From Microtetraspora fusca (lineage in GTDB: Bacteria; Actinomycetota; Actinomycetes; Streptosporangiales; Streptosporangiaceae): 64,000 bases of DNA. Shown here one piece after another: positions 26,437-35,336 of this stretch (positions are counted from its first letter, which is position 1; every line of letters starts with the position of its first letter). The stretch is from contig NZ_BBYK01000061.1 in the NCBI RefSeq assembly GCF_001570365.1, positions 62,001-126,000 of the forward strand, in the 5' to 3' direction. Under the pieces are notes generated by a model that saw only the letters and a program-made list of their open reading frames with translations, ran no database searches and was not told the origin of the DNA. Made by a program: the position numbers and the translations under genes.

Positions 26437-28047
26437 CTAAGGATGGAATTCGGTATCAGGGATGACCGTTATCTCTAGGAGCAGCGGTTCCGTACGGGAA
26501 CCGAGGTCGGGGACGATCTCGTCGAGGGCCGCCACCAGGTCGTCGTAGGTGTCCACCCGGGTCGCCGGGCAGCCGAACGAGCGGGCCGTCGCCGACAGGC
26601 TGACTTCGGTGAACGCCGGCCAGGGTGCCTTCCCCGCACCGTTCTTCTCCGCCAGCCGGTCCATCACCGCGTACCGGCCGTTCGCCAGCACGACGAAGAG
26701 TGCGCCGACGCCGTAGTGCGCGGCGCTCCACAGCGCCTGGATCCCGTAGATCGCCGAGCCGTCCCCCATCACCGCCACGACCGGCCGGTACGGCGCGGCC
26801 ATGCGCAGCCCCACCGCCGCCGGAAGGGCGAACCCGAGCCCGCCCATGGCCGCCGAGAGGAACCCGAGTGGCCGCCGCGCGGGCATCAGCCGGTGCAGGT
26901 CCGGCCGGGACGACGGGGTCTCCTCCACCACGACCGCCTCCGGCGGGAGCCGCAGGGCCAGCTCGTGCATGACGTGGGCCGCCCGGAGCGGCTCCCCCGC
27001 CGTCGGCCGGGACGGCGCCGCGACCGCCCGTACGACGCCCTCCGGCGGGTGGGGCCGGGCCGGCAGCAGCGCGGCGAGCCGGGCCGCGACCACGCCGGGG
27101 TCGGCCAGGAAGGCCAGCTCGGCGGGGCTGCGGTGGACCTCGGCCGGGTCGTCGCTGACGATCGCGACGCGGGTGCCGGGCTCGACCAGCGGCCCCGGCT
27201 CGTACGGGTACTGGCGGAAGACGGGAGCTCCGACCGCGAGGACGGCGTCGTGCCGCCGGAGCGCGGCGCGCAGCCCGGCCCGTCCGGCGGGCAGGATCCC
27301 GGCGAACAGCGGGTGGTCCTGAGGGAAGCCCGCCCTGGCTCCGAACGACTCCTGCCACACCGGACAGCCGAGCCGCTCGGCGAGCGCGACCAACCCCTCC
27401 CAGGTTCGCGGCGAGTCCGCGCCCGCGCCCGAGACGATGACCGGCGACTCGGCGGCCTCGATCAGGGCGACGAGCGGCGCGAGGTCGGCGTCGTCCACCG
27501 CCGTCGGCCGCGCCACGACCTGGGGCGCCGCCACGACCGTGCCGTCCCAGTCGGCCGTCCAGTCGTCCATCGGCACGACGACCAGCGCGGGGCCGCGCCC
27601 GGTGACCGCCTCGTGCGCCGCCCGGGCGATCGCGCCCGGCACGTCCTGGGCACGGGCCGGCTGGTCCACCCAGACCGGGTAGTCCCCCGCCAGGCCGTGC
27701 AGCCGCCCGGTCAGAAAGGGTTCGAGGGCGAGGTGCCTGCGGTCCTGCTGGCCCACCACGACCACGACCGGCGCGCGGTTCACCCGGGCGGTCGCGATCG
27801 CACCGACCGCGTTGCCCAGCCCGGCGGTGGTGTGCAGCAGCGCGAGCGCCGGACGCTCCCGCGCCAGCGCCCAGCCGGTCGCCATGCCGACGACGGACCC
27901 CTCGTGCAGGGCGAGCACGAACTCCAGGTCCTCCGGCAACCCGGCCAGCAGCGGGACCTCGGTGGACCCGGGGTTACTGAAGATCGTCGTCATGCCTGTA
28001 CGGCGGAGCACGTCGAAGGTCGCGTCCCGCACGGTGCCTGTTGTCAT
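26437..28047 (-). CDS. ThDP-dependent decarboxylase, benzoylformate decarboxylase-like
   Basis: 536 residues with the three ThDP-enzyme domains. The N-terminal Pyr domain has TTIFSNPGSTEVPLL (the FGNPGS motif of benzoylformate decarboxylases) and LALHEGSVVGMATG with the cofactor-activating Glu. The C-terminal PP domain has VAVMGDGSAIYGIQALWSAA and a later LANGRYAVM. Closest in feel to MdlC (benzoylformate to benzaldehyde plus CO2); other 2-oxo acids are possible. The ATG has AAGAGGTG upstream. It sits between the class V PLP enzyme and the aldehyde dehydrogenase, which fits consecutive steps. No mandelate dehydrogenase or racemase is nearby, so the 2-oxo acid probably comes from an aminotransferase. 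Confidence 0.85.
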   Translation of the reverse strand: MTTGTVRDATFDVLRRTGMTTIFSNPGSTEVPLLAGLPEDLEFVLALHEGSVVGMATGWALARERPALALLHTTAGLGNAVGAIATARVNRAPVVVVVGQQDRRHLALEPFLTGRLHGLAGDYPVWVDQPARAQDVPGAIARAAHEAVTGRGPALVVVPMDDWTADWDGTVVAAPQVVARPTAVDDADLAPLVALIEAAESPVIVSGAGADSPRTWEGLVALAERLGCPVWQESFGARAGFPQDHPLFAGILPAGRAGLRAALRRHDAVLAVGAPVFRQYPYEPGPLVEPGTRVAIVSDDPAEVHRSPAELAFLADPGVVAARLAALLPARPHPPEGVVRAVAAPSRPTAGEPLRAAHVMHELALRLPPEAVVVEETPSSRPDLHRLMPARRPLGFLSAAMGGLGFALPAAVGLRMAAPYRPVVAVMGDGSAIYGIQALWSAAHYGVGALFVVLANGRYAVMDRLAEKNGAGKAPWPAFTEVSLSATARSFGCPATRVDTYDDLVAALDEIVPDLGSRTEPLLLEITVIPDTEFHP

Positions 28048-28073
28048 GACATTTCACCTCTTGCCCGGTGGGT

Positions 28074-29210
28074 CTACCCATACACCGGCCGATCGCCCGA
28101 CACAGGAACTATCCCGGCCTCCTCGATCAAGAAGCAAGAGATCGCGTCGACCTCATCGGCGGTGTTGTAGTAGTGGAAGCCGAAGCGGATCCGGTCGGCC
28201 CCCGCGGTGGCCCGTACGCCCCGGCTCCGGAGCCGCTCCAACAGCGCCCGCGGATCGACCCCCGCGGGGGGACGCAGCACGGCGATGTGCGAGGGCCCGT
28301 CGGCGGCGAAGGGCCGGTAACCGGCCGTGCCCACCCGCTCGCGCAGTCGCGCCGCGAGCCCCGTGGCGTGCCGATCGACCGTCGCGGGGTCGAGCCGGGC
28401 CAGCACGTCGAGGGCGGCCAGGGTGCCCATCCAGGTCAGCCAGGCCGGCGAGGTGTCCAGCCGGCTCGCGTCGGCGGCGGGCACGAGGTCGCCGCCGAAA
28501 TACCCCAGCGGCGCGCCGGTGGTGCGCCAGCTCTCCACCAGCGGCCGGACCAGGTCGAGGCGATCGGGCCGGACCGCGAGGAACGCCGAGCCGCGCGGCG
28601 CGAGCATCCACTTGTAGGCGTGCGCGACGAGGAAGTCCGGCCGGCTTCGGGCCGGTTCCAGGTCGAGGACGCCGAGACTCTGGGTGGCGTTGACCAGCAG
28701 CAGGGCGCCGACCTCGTCGCAACGGTCACGCAGGGCCGGCAACGGCAGCCGCAGCCCCTCGTGGCTGGTCACATGGCTGACCGAGACGGCGGTCGTGCCC
28801 GGAGTGATCGCGGCGAGCAGATCGTCCACCCGCAGGCCGTCGGACCCGTGCGCCACCTCGACCACGTCGTGGAACGGGGCCCAGGGATAACGGGTGCTGC
28901 GGAAGTCCTCGGCGGACACCACCACCCGGCCCCGCGGCAGCGAGGCCGCCACCGTGGCGACGGCCTCCGACGCGGATCCCAGGGTGGCCACGCCGCCGGG
29001 GTCGATCCCCAGCCAGTCGGCGAACCGCTCGCGGGCCAGCCCGGCCGCCGCGTCCCAGGCGGTCCAGTCGAACGAGCCGTCCAGCCAGGAGTCCAGCGCC
29101 GCCGACAGGCTGCGTACCACCGGGAGGCAGCCGAGCGCGGCGCCGGGGGTGTCGGCCCAGATGACCTGACGCAGAGCGGGGAAGAGCGCGCGGAAGTCCT
29201 CCGGCGTCAT
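28074..29210 (-). CDS. Class V PLP-dependent enzyme (NifS/isopenicillin epimerase-like)
   Basis: 378 residues. The PLP lysine is in VAHAYKWMLAPRGSAF; SVSHVTSHEGLRLPL and the N-terminal WADTPGAALGCLPV match class V aminotransferases of the cysteine desulfurase / isopenicillin N epimerase branch. The ATG at 29210 overlaps the RidA stop by 4 nt (ATGA). Members of this branch act as desulfurases, lyases or kynureninase-like enzymes, so the reaction cannot be fixed by sequence alone. Coupling to RidA suggests that a reactive enamine or imine forms during its turnover. Confidence 0.85.
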   Translation of the reverse strand: MTPEDFRALFPALRQVIWADTPGAALGCLPVVRSLSAALDSWLDGSFDWTAWDAAAGLARERFADWLGIDPGGVATLGSASEAVATVAASLPRGRVVVSAEDFRSTRYPWAPFHDVVEVAHGSDGLRVDDLLAAITPGTTAVSVSHVTSHEGLRLPLPALRDRCDEVGALLLVNATQSLGVLDLEPARSRPDFLVAHAYKWMLAPRGSAFLAVRPDRLDLVRPLVESWRTTGAPLGYFGGDLVPAADASRLDTSPAWLTWMGTLAALDVLARLDPATVDRHATGLAARLRERVGTAGYRPFAADGPSHIAVLRPPAGVDPRALLERLRSRGVRATAGADRIRFGFHYYNTADEVDAISCFLIEEAGIVPVSGDRPVYG

Positions 29211-29662
29211 CCCGGCACCACCGCCACCGAGGCGATCTCGACCAGCAGGTCCTCGCGGGCCAGCCCGGCCACCACGCACAGGGAGTTGATCGGATAGTCC
29301 CCCGCCGGGAACCACTCGGCGAAGACCTCGCCGATGCCGCGGCGCACGCCGGGAAGCGCCTCCCGGCTCGCGACCATCGTGAACAGCGAGGCCAACCCCT
29401 CCGCCGGGGTCCCTCCGGCGTCCTCGATGACGGCGGCGATGTTGCGCAGCGCCTGGACCGTCTGCCCGTACGCGTCGGGCGCGACCGTTCCGTCGGGGGC
29501 GTTGCCGACCTGCCCGGCGATGTGCAGGACGGCGCCGTCCGCCGAAACGCGCGCCGCGTGGCTGTACGCGCCGAGGGGCGGGGCGACCCTGTCCGTACTG
29601 CGCCGCTCGACCAGCACCGGCTTTCCCACGGCTTCCTCCACGACTCGCTCGCTTCCGCTCAT
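29207..29662 (-). CDS. RidA-family enamine/imine deaminase-like protein
   Basis: 151 residues of the YjgF/YER057c/UK114 fold, with APPLGAYSHAARV and LHIAGQVGNAPDG near the start and PINSLCVVAGLAREDLLVEI near the end. The usual catalytic arginine of true RidA (IRVQ-type) is not obvious; the end reads DLLVEIASVAVV, so this is one of the Rid2-7 subgroups, whose reactions differ. It overlaps both neighbours by 4 nt (class III aminotransferase upstream, class V enzyme downstream). Removal of reactive intermediates from these PLP enzymes is inferred. Confidence 0.85.
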   Translation of the reverse strand: MSGSERVVEEAVGKPVLVERRSTDRVAPPLGAYSHAARVSADGAVLHIAGQVGNAPDGTVAPDAYGQTVQALRNIAAVIEDAGGTPAEGLASLFTMVASREALPGVRRGIGEVFAEWFPAGDYPINSLCVVAGLAREDLLVEIASVAVVPG

Positions 29663-30960
29663 GCCGCCGCCCCGGCGGCGACCTTGTCCATGACGTCGGT
29701 CAAGATACGCAACGCCTCGTCGGCCTCCTCCTCGGTCACCGTCATCGGCGGCGTGACCCGCAGGACGTTGCCGAGCAGCCCGCCGCGGCCGATGAGCAGG
29801 CCGCGGGAACGGCACTCCTCAAGGATGCGCGTCACGAGAGCCGTGTCCGGCCGAGTCGTGCCGGGTGTGACGATCTCGACCCCGATCATCAATCCCATGC
29901 CGCGGACCTCGGCGACGCAGGCGTGGTCCGCCGCGATGCGGTCCAGGCCGGCCCGCAGCCGGGCGCCGACGTGGTCGGCGTTCGCCTGGAGGTCGCGGTC
30001 CCTGATGACGTCGAGCGTGGCCACGGCGGCCGCGCAGGCCAGAGGATTGCCCCCGGCCGTGGAGATGGAGTTGGCGCCCAGGCAGTCCATGAGGTCGCCC
30101 CTGGCGACCACGCCGCCCATCGCCACGCCGTTGGCGATGCCCTTGGCGAAGGCCATCGCGTCCGGCCGCACGCCGAACGCCTGGATGCCGAAGTAGGCCG
30201 CGCCCGTCCGTCCGAAGCCGGTCTGGACCTCGTCCGACACGAACAGGATCCCGTACTCGTCGAGCACCGACTTCATCTCGGCGAAGAAGCTCGGCGGCGG
30301 CGTGGCGAAACCACCGGCGCCCTGCACGGGCTCGGCGATGAGACAGGCCACGTCGCCGGCCGTGGCGGTCTCGATGATCGTGCGCAGCTCCTCCTTGCAC
30401 GCGGCGACGTACGCGGCGTCGTCCAGGCCGCGGAACGGGCTGCGCAGCCGGTAGCCGCTGTGCACGTACGTGACGTTCAGCGGGCTCAGCGAGGTGGCCG
30501 ACCAGCCCCTGATTCCGGTCGCGGCGACGGTGCCGAAGGAACGGCCGTGGTAGCTGCCGCGCAGGGCGAGGACCTGGTTCGAGCGGCGGTACTGCGTGGC
30601 GAGCAGCAGGGCGGTCTCGACCGCCTCCGTGCCGGAGTTGACGAAGAAGACCTTCGCGTCCGGGATGCCGCTCGCCGCCGCGATCCGCTCCGCGAGTTCC
30701 ACCTGCCGCCGCACGAGGTAGAGCGTCGAGGTGTGCAGGATGCGGCCGGCCTGCTCCCGGATCGCCTCCGTGATCTCGGGGATGTCGTGCCCCACCATCG
30801 TGGCGAGCAGGCCGCCGAAGAAGTCGAGGTAGCGCCGCCCCTCGCTGTCGAAGACGTGGCGCCCCTCTCCGCGTACGAGCTCGATGGGGTCCTCGTAGTA
30901 GAGGTTCATCCAGGACGGCATCACCGCGCGGTGGCGTTCGAGGAGTGGTCGTGTGCCCAT
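29659..30960 (-). CDS. Class III aminotransferase
   Basis: 433 residues. The cofactor lysine is in MAFAKGIANGVAMGG; VFFVNSGTEAVETAL, RGSYHGRSFGTVAATG and the PLP aspartate in LFVSDEVQTGFGRTG are all present. It is close in length and motifs to the alanine-glyoxylate (AGXT2) / GABA aminotransferase group. AAGGAGG precedes the ATG. It is the first gene of the six-gene minus-strand operon, divergent from the IclR regulator. It may deaminate an amine or amino acid to feed the ThDP decarboxylase or the aldehyde dehydrogenase. Confidence 0.9.
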   Translation of the reverse strand: MGTRPLLERHRAVMPSWMNLYYEDPIELVRGEGRHVFDSEGRRYLDFFGGLLATMVGHDIPEITEAIREQAGRILHTSTLYLVRRQVELAERIAAASGIPDAKVFFVNSGTEAVETALLLATQYRRSNQVLALRGSYHGRSFGTVAATGIRGWSATSLSPLNVTYVHSGYRLRSPFRGLDDAAYVAACKEELRTIIETATAGDVACLIAEPVQGAGGFATPPPSFFAEMKSVLDEYGILFVSDEVQTGFGRTGAAYFGIQAFGVRPDAMAFAKGIANGVAMGGVVARGDLMDCLGANSISTAGGNPLACAAAVATLDVIRDRDLQANADHVGARLRAGLDRIAADHACVAEVRGMGLMIGVEIVTPGTTRPDTALVTRILEECRSRGLLIGRGGLLGNVLRVTPPMTVTEEEADEALRILTDVMDKVAAGAAA

Positions 30961-31072
30961 CGGGCAGCCTCCTTCTGCGGGAACGGGAGGAAATCGGGAG
31001 GAACGGAAGGAAAGGTGCTGTCCGGTGGAGCGTAGGTGGCCGCGTCGCCCGGCATCCTTGCCGTCGGGCGGG

Positions 31073-31089
31073 ATTTCAGATAATCAAAG
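31073..31089. promoter_or_regulatory. Candidate IclR operator, site 1
   Basis: ATTTCAGATAATCAAAG lies 4 bp before the IclR start codon and 113 bp from the divergent aminotransferase start. It matches a second site at 31913-31929 at 13 of 17 positions. Both are AT-rich and of the TTTC...(G)AAA type usual for IclR regulators. Confidence 0.65.
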
Positions 31090-31092
31090 TCC

Positions 31093-31923
31093 GTGATGTC
31101 CCGTTCGTCCGATCAGCTCGGCGAGAAGTCCCCCAGCACCCTGTCCACACTGACGAGGGGACTGGCCGTCTTCGCGCTGGTCTCCGAACAGGGCGGAGAG
31201 CTGAACGCCCGCGACATCAGCGAGCGCGTCGGCCTGAGCCTGGGCACGACCTACCACCTGCTCCGGACGTTGATCGCCGAGGAGTACCTCGTTCGCCGCC
31301 CCGGCGGCCGGTACGACGTCGGGACGCGGGCGGCCGTGCTGAGCTGGCACGTGCAGCGGCGCTCAGGCCCGGAGCCGGAACTGTCGATCATCCTGAAGAG
31401 GCTGCACAGCCGGACCAGGGAAACCGCCTACGTCTCGGGCTGGCGGAGGGGGGAGCTGACCCTCCTGCACTATCTGGCCGGCCCCCAGGCCATCACGGTC
31501 GGCAGGCTGGAGGTCGGGTTCCGGCAGTCCCTGCACGCGCGGGCCTCGGCCAAGGCGGTGCTGGCACACCTGCCCAAGGAGCGCTGCGCCGAGATCGTGG
31601 ACCGGCTCCCGTTCGAGCCGCTCACCCCGAACACCATCACCGATCCGGAGGCGTTCCACGTCGAGCTCGGGCGCGTACGCCGATCGGGCTACGCCCTGGA
31701 CGATGAAGAGTTCGCCCGGGGGATCAAGTGCGTCGCGGCGGCGTTCGCCGACAGGGACGGGCTGCCCGCGGGCGCATTCACGATCTCCGTCCCCGCGGAG
31801 CGGTTCGCCCGGAACGAGCAGACGTTCATCCGCGAGGTCATCCTGGCCGCCCAGACGGCGGGCACCCTGCTGCGGGAGGGACGGCTCACCCTTCCCCCCG
31901 ACTCGGCTCCAGATTTCAAATAG
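31093..31923 (+). CDS. IclR-family transcriptional regulator
   Basis: 276 residues: an N-terminal winged helix (NARDISERVGLSLGTTYHLLRTLIAEEYL) and a C-terminal effector domain (ARASAKAVLAHLPKERC, SGYALDDEEFARGIKCVAAAF). It starts with GTG ATG and no ribosome site, so the mRNA may be leaderless. It stands between two oppositely oriented catabolic gene groups and a repeated 17-bp motif flanks it on both sides, so it most likely controls both groups and itself. The effector should be a substrate or intermediate of the pathway. Confidence 0.93.
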   Translation: MMSRSSDQLGEKSPSTLSTLTRGLAVFALVSEQGGELNARDISERVGLSLGTTYHLLRTLIAEEYLVRRPGGRYDVGTRAAVLSWHVQRRSGPEPELSIILKRLHSRTRETAYVSGWRRGELTLLHYLAGPQAITVGRLEVGFRQSLHARASAKAVLAHLPKERCAEIVDRLPFEPLTPNTITDPEAFHVELGRVRRSGYALDDEEFARGIKCVAAAFADRDGLPAGAFTISVPAERFARNEQTFIREVILAAQTAGTLLREGRLTLPPDSAPDFK

Positions 31924-31929
31924 TCGAAA
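31913..31929. promoter_or_regulatory. Candidate IclR operator, site 2
   Basis: ATTTCAAATAGTCGAAA overlaps the IclR stop codon (31921-31923) and lies 72 bp before the M20 gene. It is an imperfect inverted repeat (TTTC...GAAA) and resembles site 1 at 31073-31089. Confidence 0.65.
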
Positions 31930-32000
31930 ACCCGCCAGTGACGGCGCGGCAAATGGGGCATGGCCGCCCATACTCCTCGGCTAAGACCTAGGAGGTACCC

Positions 32001-33278
32001 GTGAACGACACTCACGGACCGGCCACGCTCTCGTCGCGGCTCGCCGACTCGGTGCGCCAGGCGGTCGAGGATCTCGCCGACGAGCACCTGGAACTGCTGG
32101 CCGAATCCCTGCGCCGCGACACCTCGGGCGGCCACGAGGACCGGGTGGCGTCCCTCTACGAGGAGTATCTGCGCGACCGCGGCTGGGACGTCCGACGCCA
32201 GTCCATGATCGACGACGAGGTGCGGGACGCCGACGCCCGGCCGGGCGAGCGCTTCAACGTCATCGCCTCCCGGCCCGGGGCCTCCGGCCCGCGCGTGGCG
32301 CTCAACGGCCACATGGACGTGGTTCCGGTCGCGAACGCGGACGCCTGGACCCATCCCCCGTTCGCCGGCCGGCGCATGGACGGCAAGGTCCACGGCCGGG
32401 GCGCCTGCGACATGAAGGGCGGCATCGCGGCCGGGCTGCTGGCCGTCGCGGCGCTCGACCGGGCCGGGATCCGGCCGCCGCTCGACCTGGTCTGGCACCT
32501 GGTCGTCGGCGAGGAGACCACCGGCATCGGGACGCGGGTGGCGCTGCGCGAGGGCCCCGTCCCCGACGCGGTGGTCGTCCTCGAACCCACGGAGAGCCGG
32601 ATCGTGCCGATCTCCTCCGGACTGCTCTTCTTCTCGGTCACGGTGCACGGCCGGACCGCCCACACCTCCGCGCCGTGGGCCGGAGAGGACGCCTTCGAGC
32701 GCCTGATGCGCGTGCGCCAGGCGTGGATCGAGCTGGCCGAGAAGCGGACGGCCGCCTACCGGCATCCGCTGTTCGCCCATCTGCCCTCCGCCATCCCGTT
32801 CGCGATCGGCACCGTCTCCGCGGGCGCGTGGCGGGCCGCCGTACCGGACCTGGCCACGATGGCCGGACGGATCGGGCTCGCCCCCGGAGAGTCCGCGCAG
32901 CGGGTGCGGGACGAGTTCGAGGCCGCCGTCGCCCGCGTCTCCGCCGGGGACCCGTGGCTCGCCGAGCATCCCGTCGAGGTCGAGTGGGGGCACGAACTCC
33001 TCGGCTGGGAGACGCCGCGCGAGCACCCCCTGGTCGCGTCGCTCGCGGCGGGCCAGGAGGAAATCGGCGCGGCCGCCCGCGAGCCGCTCGCCTTCACGGC
33101 CGGCTCCGACGCCGCGTACTACGGCGGGCGCGGCGTCCCCACCGTGATCTACGGCCCCGGCCGTACGGCGCTGGCCCACGCCGACGACGAGCACGTCATC
33201 GAGGCCGACGTCGTCGAATGCGCCGCGGTGCTCGCCGTGGCGCTGGCGGACTACGCCCGGCGGGCCACCGCGGCCTGA
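32001..33278 (+). CDS. M20-family zinc peptidase/deacylase (ArgE/DapE type)
   Basis: 425 residues. Metal and catalytic residues are visible: H and D in LNGHMDVVP, D in GRGACDMKGG, the EE pair in VVGEETTG, E/S in LEPTESRIV, and a late FTAGSDAAYYG. A lid domain interrupts the core as usual. The GTG follows AGGAGG. Members hydrolyse N-acyl amino acids, dipeptides or carbamoyl compounds. As first gene of the plus-strand catabolic group it may release the amino acid that the aminotransferase of the divergent operon uses. The exact substrate is unknown. Confidence 0.88.
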   Translation: MNDTHGPATLSSRLADSVRQAVEDLADEHLELLAESLRRDTSGGHEDRVASLYEEYLRDRGWDVRRQSMIDDEVRDADARPGERFNVIASRPGASGPRVALNGHMDVVPVANADAWTHPPFAGRRMDGKVHGRGACDMKGGIAAGLLAVAALDRAGIRPPLDLVWHLVVGEETTGIGTRVALREGPVPDAVVVLEPTESRIVPISSGLLFFSVTVHGRTAHTSAPWAGEDAFERLMRVRQAWIELAEKRTAAYRHPLFAHLPSAIPFAIGTVSAGAWRAAVPDLATMAGRIGLAPGESAQRVRDEFEAAVARVSAGDPWLAEHPVEVEWGHELLGWETPREHPLVASLAAGQEEIGAAAREPLAFTAGSDAAYYGGRGVPTVIYGPGRTALAHADDEHVIEADVVECAAVLAVALADYARRATAA

Positions 33279-33352
33279 CCTCCGGCGGGGCGCCCCCGTC
33301 CCGATCTTTTCCATCCCTCTGGAACCACCGAACGCCAGGAGGTCTCCTTCGC

Positions 33353-34312
33353 ATGCGCTCCGACACCCCGACACTGCTCGGCCACTTCGAAAGGATGCTG
33401 CTCATCCGCGGCGTCGAGGACGAGATCGCCCGGCTGCGCACGGCCGGCGACATGGTCGGCTCGATCCACCTGTGCAGCGGCCAGGAGGCCGTGTACGTGG
33501 GAGCCGTCGCCGCCCTCGACCTGAGCCGGGACGCGGTCTTCCCGACGTACCGCGGCCACGGCTGGGCGCTCGCCTGCGGCGTGCCGCCCGAGGCCCTGTT
33601 CGCCGAGATCCTCGGCCGCGTCGCCGGCATCAACGGCGGCAGAGGCGGATCCGCCTACTTCACCGCGCCCGAGTACGGCATGTACGGAGAGAACTCGATC
33701 GTCGGGGCAGGCGCCCCGATCGCCGCCGGAGCGGCCCTCGCGGCCTCCTTCGACGGCAGCGGCCGCGTCGCCGTCGCCGCCTTCGGCGACGGAGCGCTCA
33801 ACCAGGGCGCGGTCCACGAGGCGATGAACTTCGCCGCCGTCCGCGGCCTCCCGGTCGTCTTCGTCGTCGAGAACAACGCCTACTCCGAGCTCACCCCGAT
33901 CGCCGACATGACCCGCAACCCCGAGCTGTTCCGCCGCGCCTCGGCGTACGGGATGCCCGGCGGGCGGGTGGACGGCAACGACCCCGACGCGGTGGCGCGG
34001 GCGATGGAGACGTGCGTTGAGCGCGCCCGCGGCGGCGGCGGTCCGGCGCTGCTGGAGTGCATGACGCAGCGCATCGTCGGCCACTACATCGGCGACGCGC
34101 AGCACTACCGGCCCGCCGGGGAGCTGGACCGGGCCGTCGCCGCCGAGCCCATCGGGCGGCTCGCCGAGCGCCTGACCGCCGAAGGGGTCGCGGCCGACGA
34201 GCTCGACGCGATCCGGGCGCGCGTCGCCGACCGGGTCCAGGCCGCGTCCCGCCTCGCCCTCGACTCACCGCCGGCCGACCCGGCGACCGCACTGGAGCAC
34301 CTCTATGCCTGA
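33353..34312 (+). CDS. ThDP-dependent dehydrogenase E1 component, alpha subunit
   Basis: 319 residues. The ThDP motif is GDG (FGDGALNQGAVHEAMNF) and ends in NN (VVENNAYSE), with HLCSGQEAVYVG and YRGHGWALACG near the start as in acetoin/pyruvate dehydrogenase E1 alpha. AGGAGG lies 10 nt before the ATG. It overlaps the beta subunit gene by 8 nt. No E2 or E3 gene follows, so it either borrows these from another complex or works as a ThDP lyase or decarboxylase on its own, as proposed for some acetoin-type enzymes. Confidence 0.92.
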   Translation: MRSDTPTLLGHFERMLLIRGVEDEIARLRTAGDMVGSIHLCSGQEAVYVGAVAALDLSRDAVFPTYRGHGWALACGVPPEALFAEILGRVAGINGGRGGSAYFTAPEYGMYGENSIVGAGAPIAAGAALAASFDGSGRVAVAAFGDGALNQGAVHEAMNFAAVRGLPVVFVVENNAYSELTPIADMTRNPELFRRASAYGMPGGRVDGNDPDAVARAMETCVERARGGGGPALLECMTQRIVGHYIGDAQHYRPAGELDRAVAAEPIGRLAERLTAEGVAADELDAIRARVADRVQAASRLALDSPPADPATALEHLYA

Positions 34313-35336
34313 AATCACCCTTTCCACTGAGACGAAGCGGCTGAGCTACGCCGAGGCCGTCAACCACGCCCTGCGCCGCGCCCTGTACGAGCGCCCGGAG
34401 ACCCTGCTCTTCGGAGAGGACGTGGCCAAGCCCGGCGGTGTGTTCGGCGTCACGAAGGGCCTGCACCGCGAGTTCGGCGACCGCGTCTTCGACACCCCCA
34501 TCTCGGAGTCGGCGATCCTCGGCGGGGCCATCGGCGCGGCCATGTTCGGGCGCCGCCCGATCGCCGAGATCATGTGGATCGACTTCTCGCTCGTGGCGCT
34601 GGACCAGCTCGTCAACCAGGCCCCCAACGTGCGGTACGTCTCGCGCGGCGCCGTCACCGCGCCCATCACCGTCCGCACCCAGGCGGGAAACGGCCCGGGG
34701 GCGTGCGCGCAGCACTCCCAGAACCTCGAAGCCTTCTTCGCCCACGTCCCCGGCCTGCGGGTCGGCATGCCGAGCACCGCCCAGGACGCGTACGACATGC
34801 TGCTGAGCGCCGTCTGGTGCGACGACCCGGTCATCGTCATCGAGAACCGGACGCTCTACCACGGCGCCAAGTCCGATGTCCGTCTCGGCGGCGAGGTCGA
34901 GCCGATCGGCGGCGCGCGGGTCCGGCGCGGCGGCTCCGACGTGACGGTGGTGACCTGGGGAGCCGTGCAGAACCTCGTGCTTGAGGCGGCCGAGGAGTTG
35001 GCCGCCGAAGGCATCGAGGCCGAGGTTCTCGACCTGCGCTGGCTGAACCCCCTCGACCTGGCCGCCGTCCGGGACGCCGTGGGCAGGACGCGGCGGCTGG
35101 CGGTCGTCCACGAGGCGCACACCTTCGGCGGTTTCGGGGCCGAGGTGGTCGGCCTCGTCGCGGAGTCCGGGGCCGACCTGCTCGCCCCGCCGCTGCGCAT
35201 CGGCGCCGCCCCGGCCCGCATCCCCTCGGCCCTCTCTCTGGTGCCGGGCATCCTCCCCACCCGGGAGAAGATCGCGGACGGCCTGCGCCGCCTCGTCCGC
35301 GGGGAGAAGGCCGGCGACGCCGGAGCGCTCCGATGA
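34305..35336 (+). CDS. ThDP-dependent dehydrogenase E1 component, beta subunit
   Basis: 343 residues of the transketolase-like beta family: LLFGEDVAKPGGVFGVTKG, FDTPISESAILGGAIG (with the Glu that contacts ThDP), and VLDLRWLNPLD with a terminal HEAHTFGGFG. It forms the alpha2-beta2 E1 with the preceding gene; the genes overlap by 8 nt and the next gene (ADC-like) overlaps by 4 nt, so expression is tightly coupled. Confidence 0.92.
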   Translation: MPEITLSTETKRLSYAEAVNHALRRALYERPETLLFGEDVAKPGGVFGVTKGLHREFGDRVFDTPISESAILGGAIGAAMFGRRPIAEIMWIDFSLVALDQLVNQAPNVRYVSRGAVTAPITVRTQAGNGPGACAQHSQNLEAFFAHVPGLRVGMPSTAQDAYDMLLSAVWCDDPVIVIENRTLYHGAKSDVRLGGEVEPIGGARVRRGGSDVTVVTWGAVQNLVLEAAEELAAEGIEAEVLDLRWLNPLDLAAVRDAVGRTRRLAVVHEAHTFGGFGAEVVGLVAESGADLLAPPLRIGAAPARIPSALSLVPGILPTREKIADGLRRLVRGEKAGDAGALR

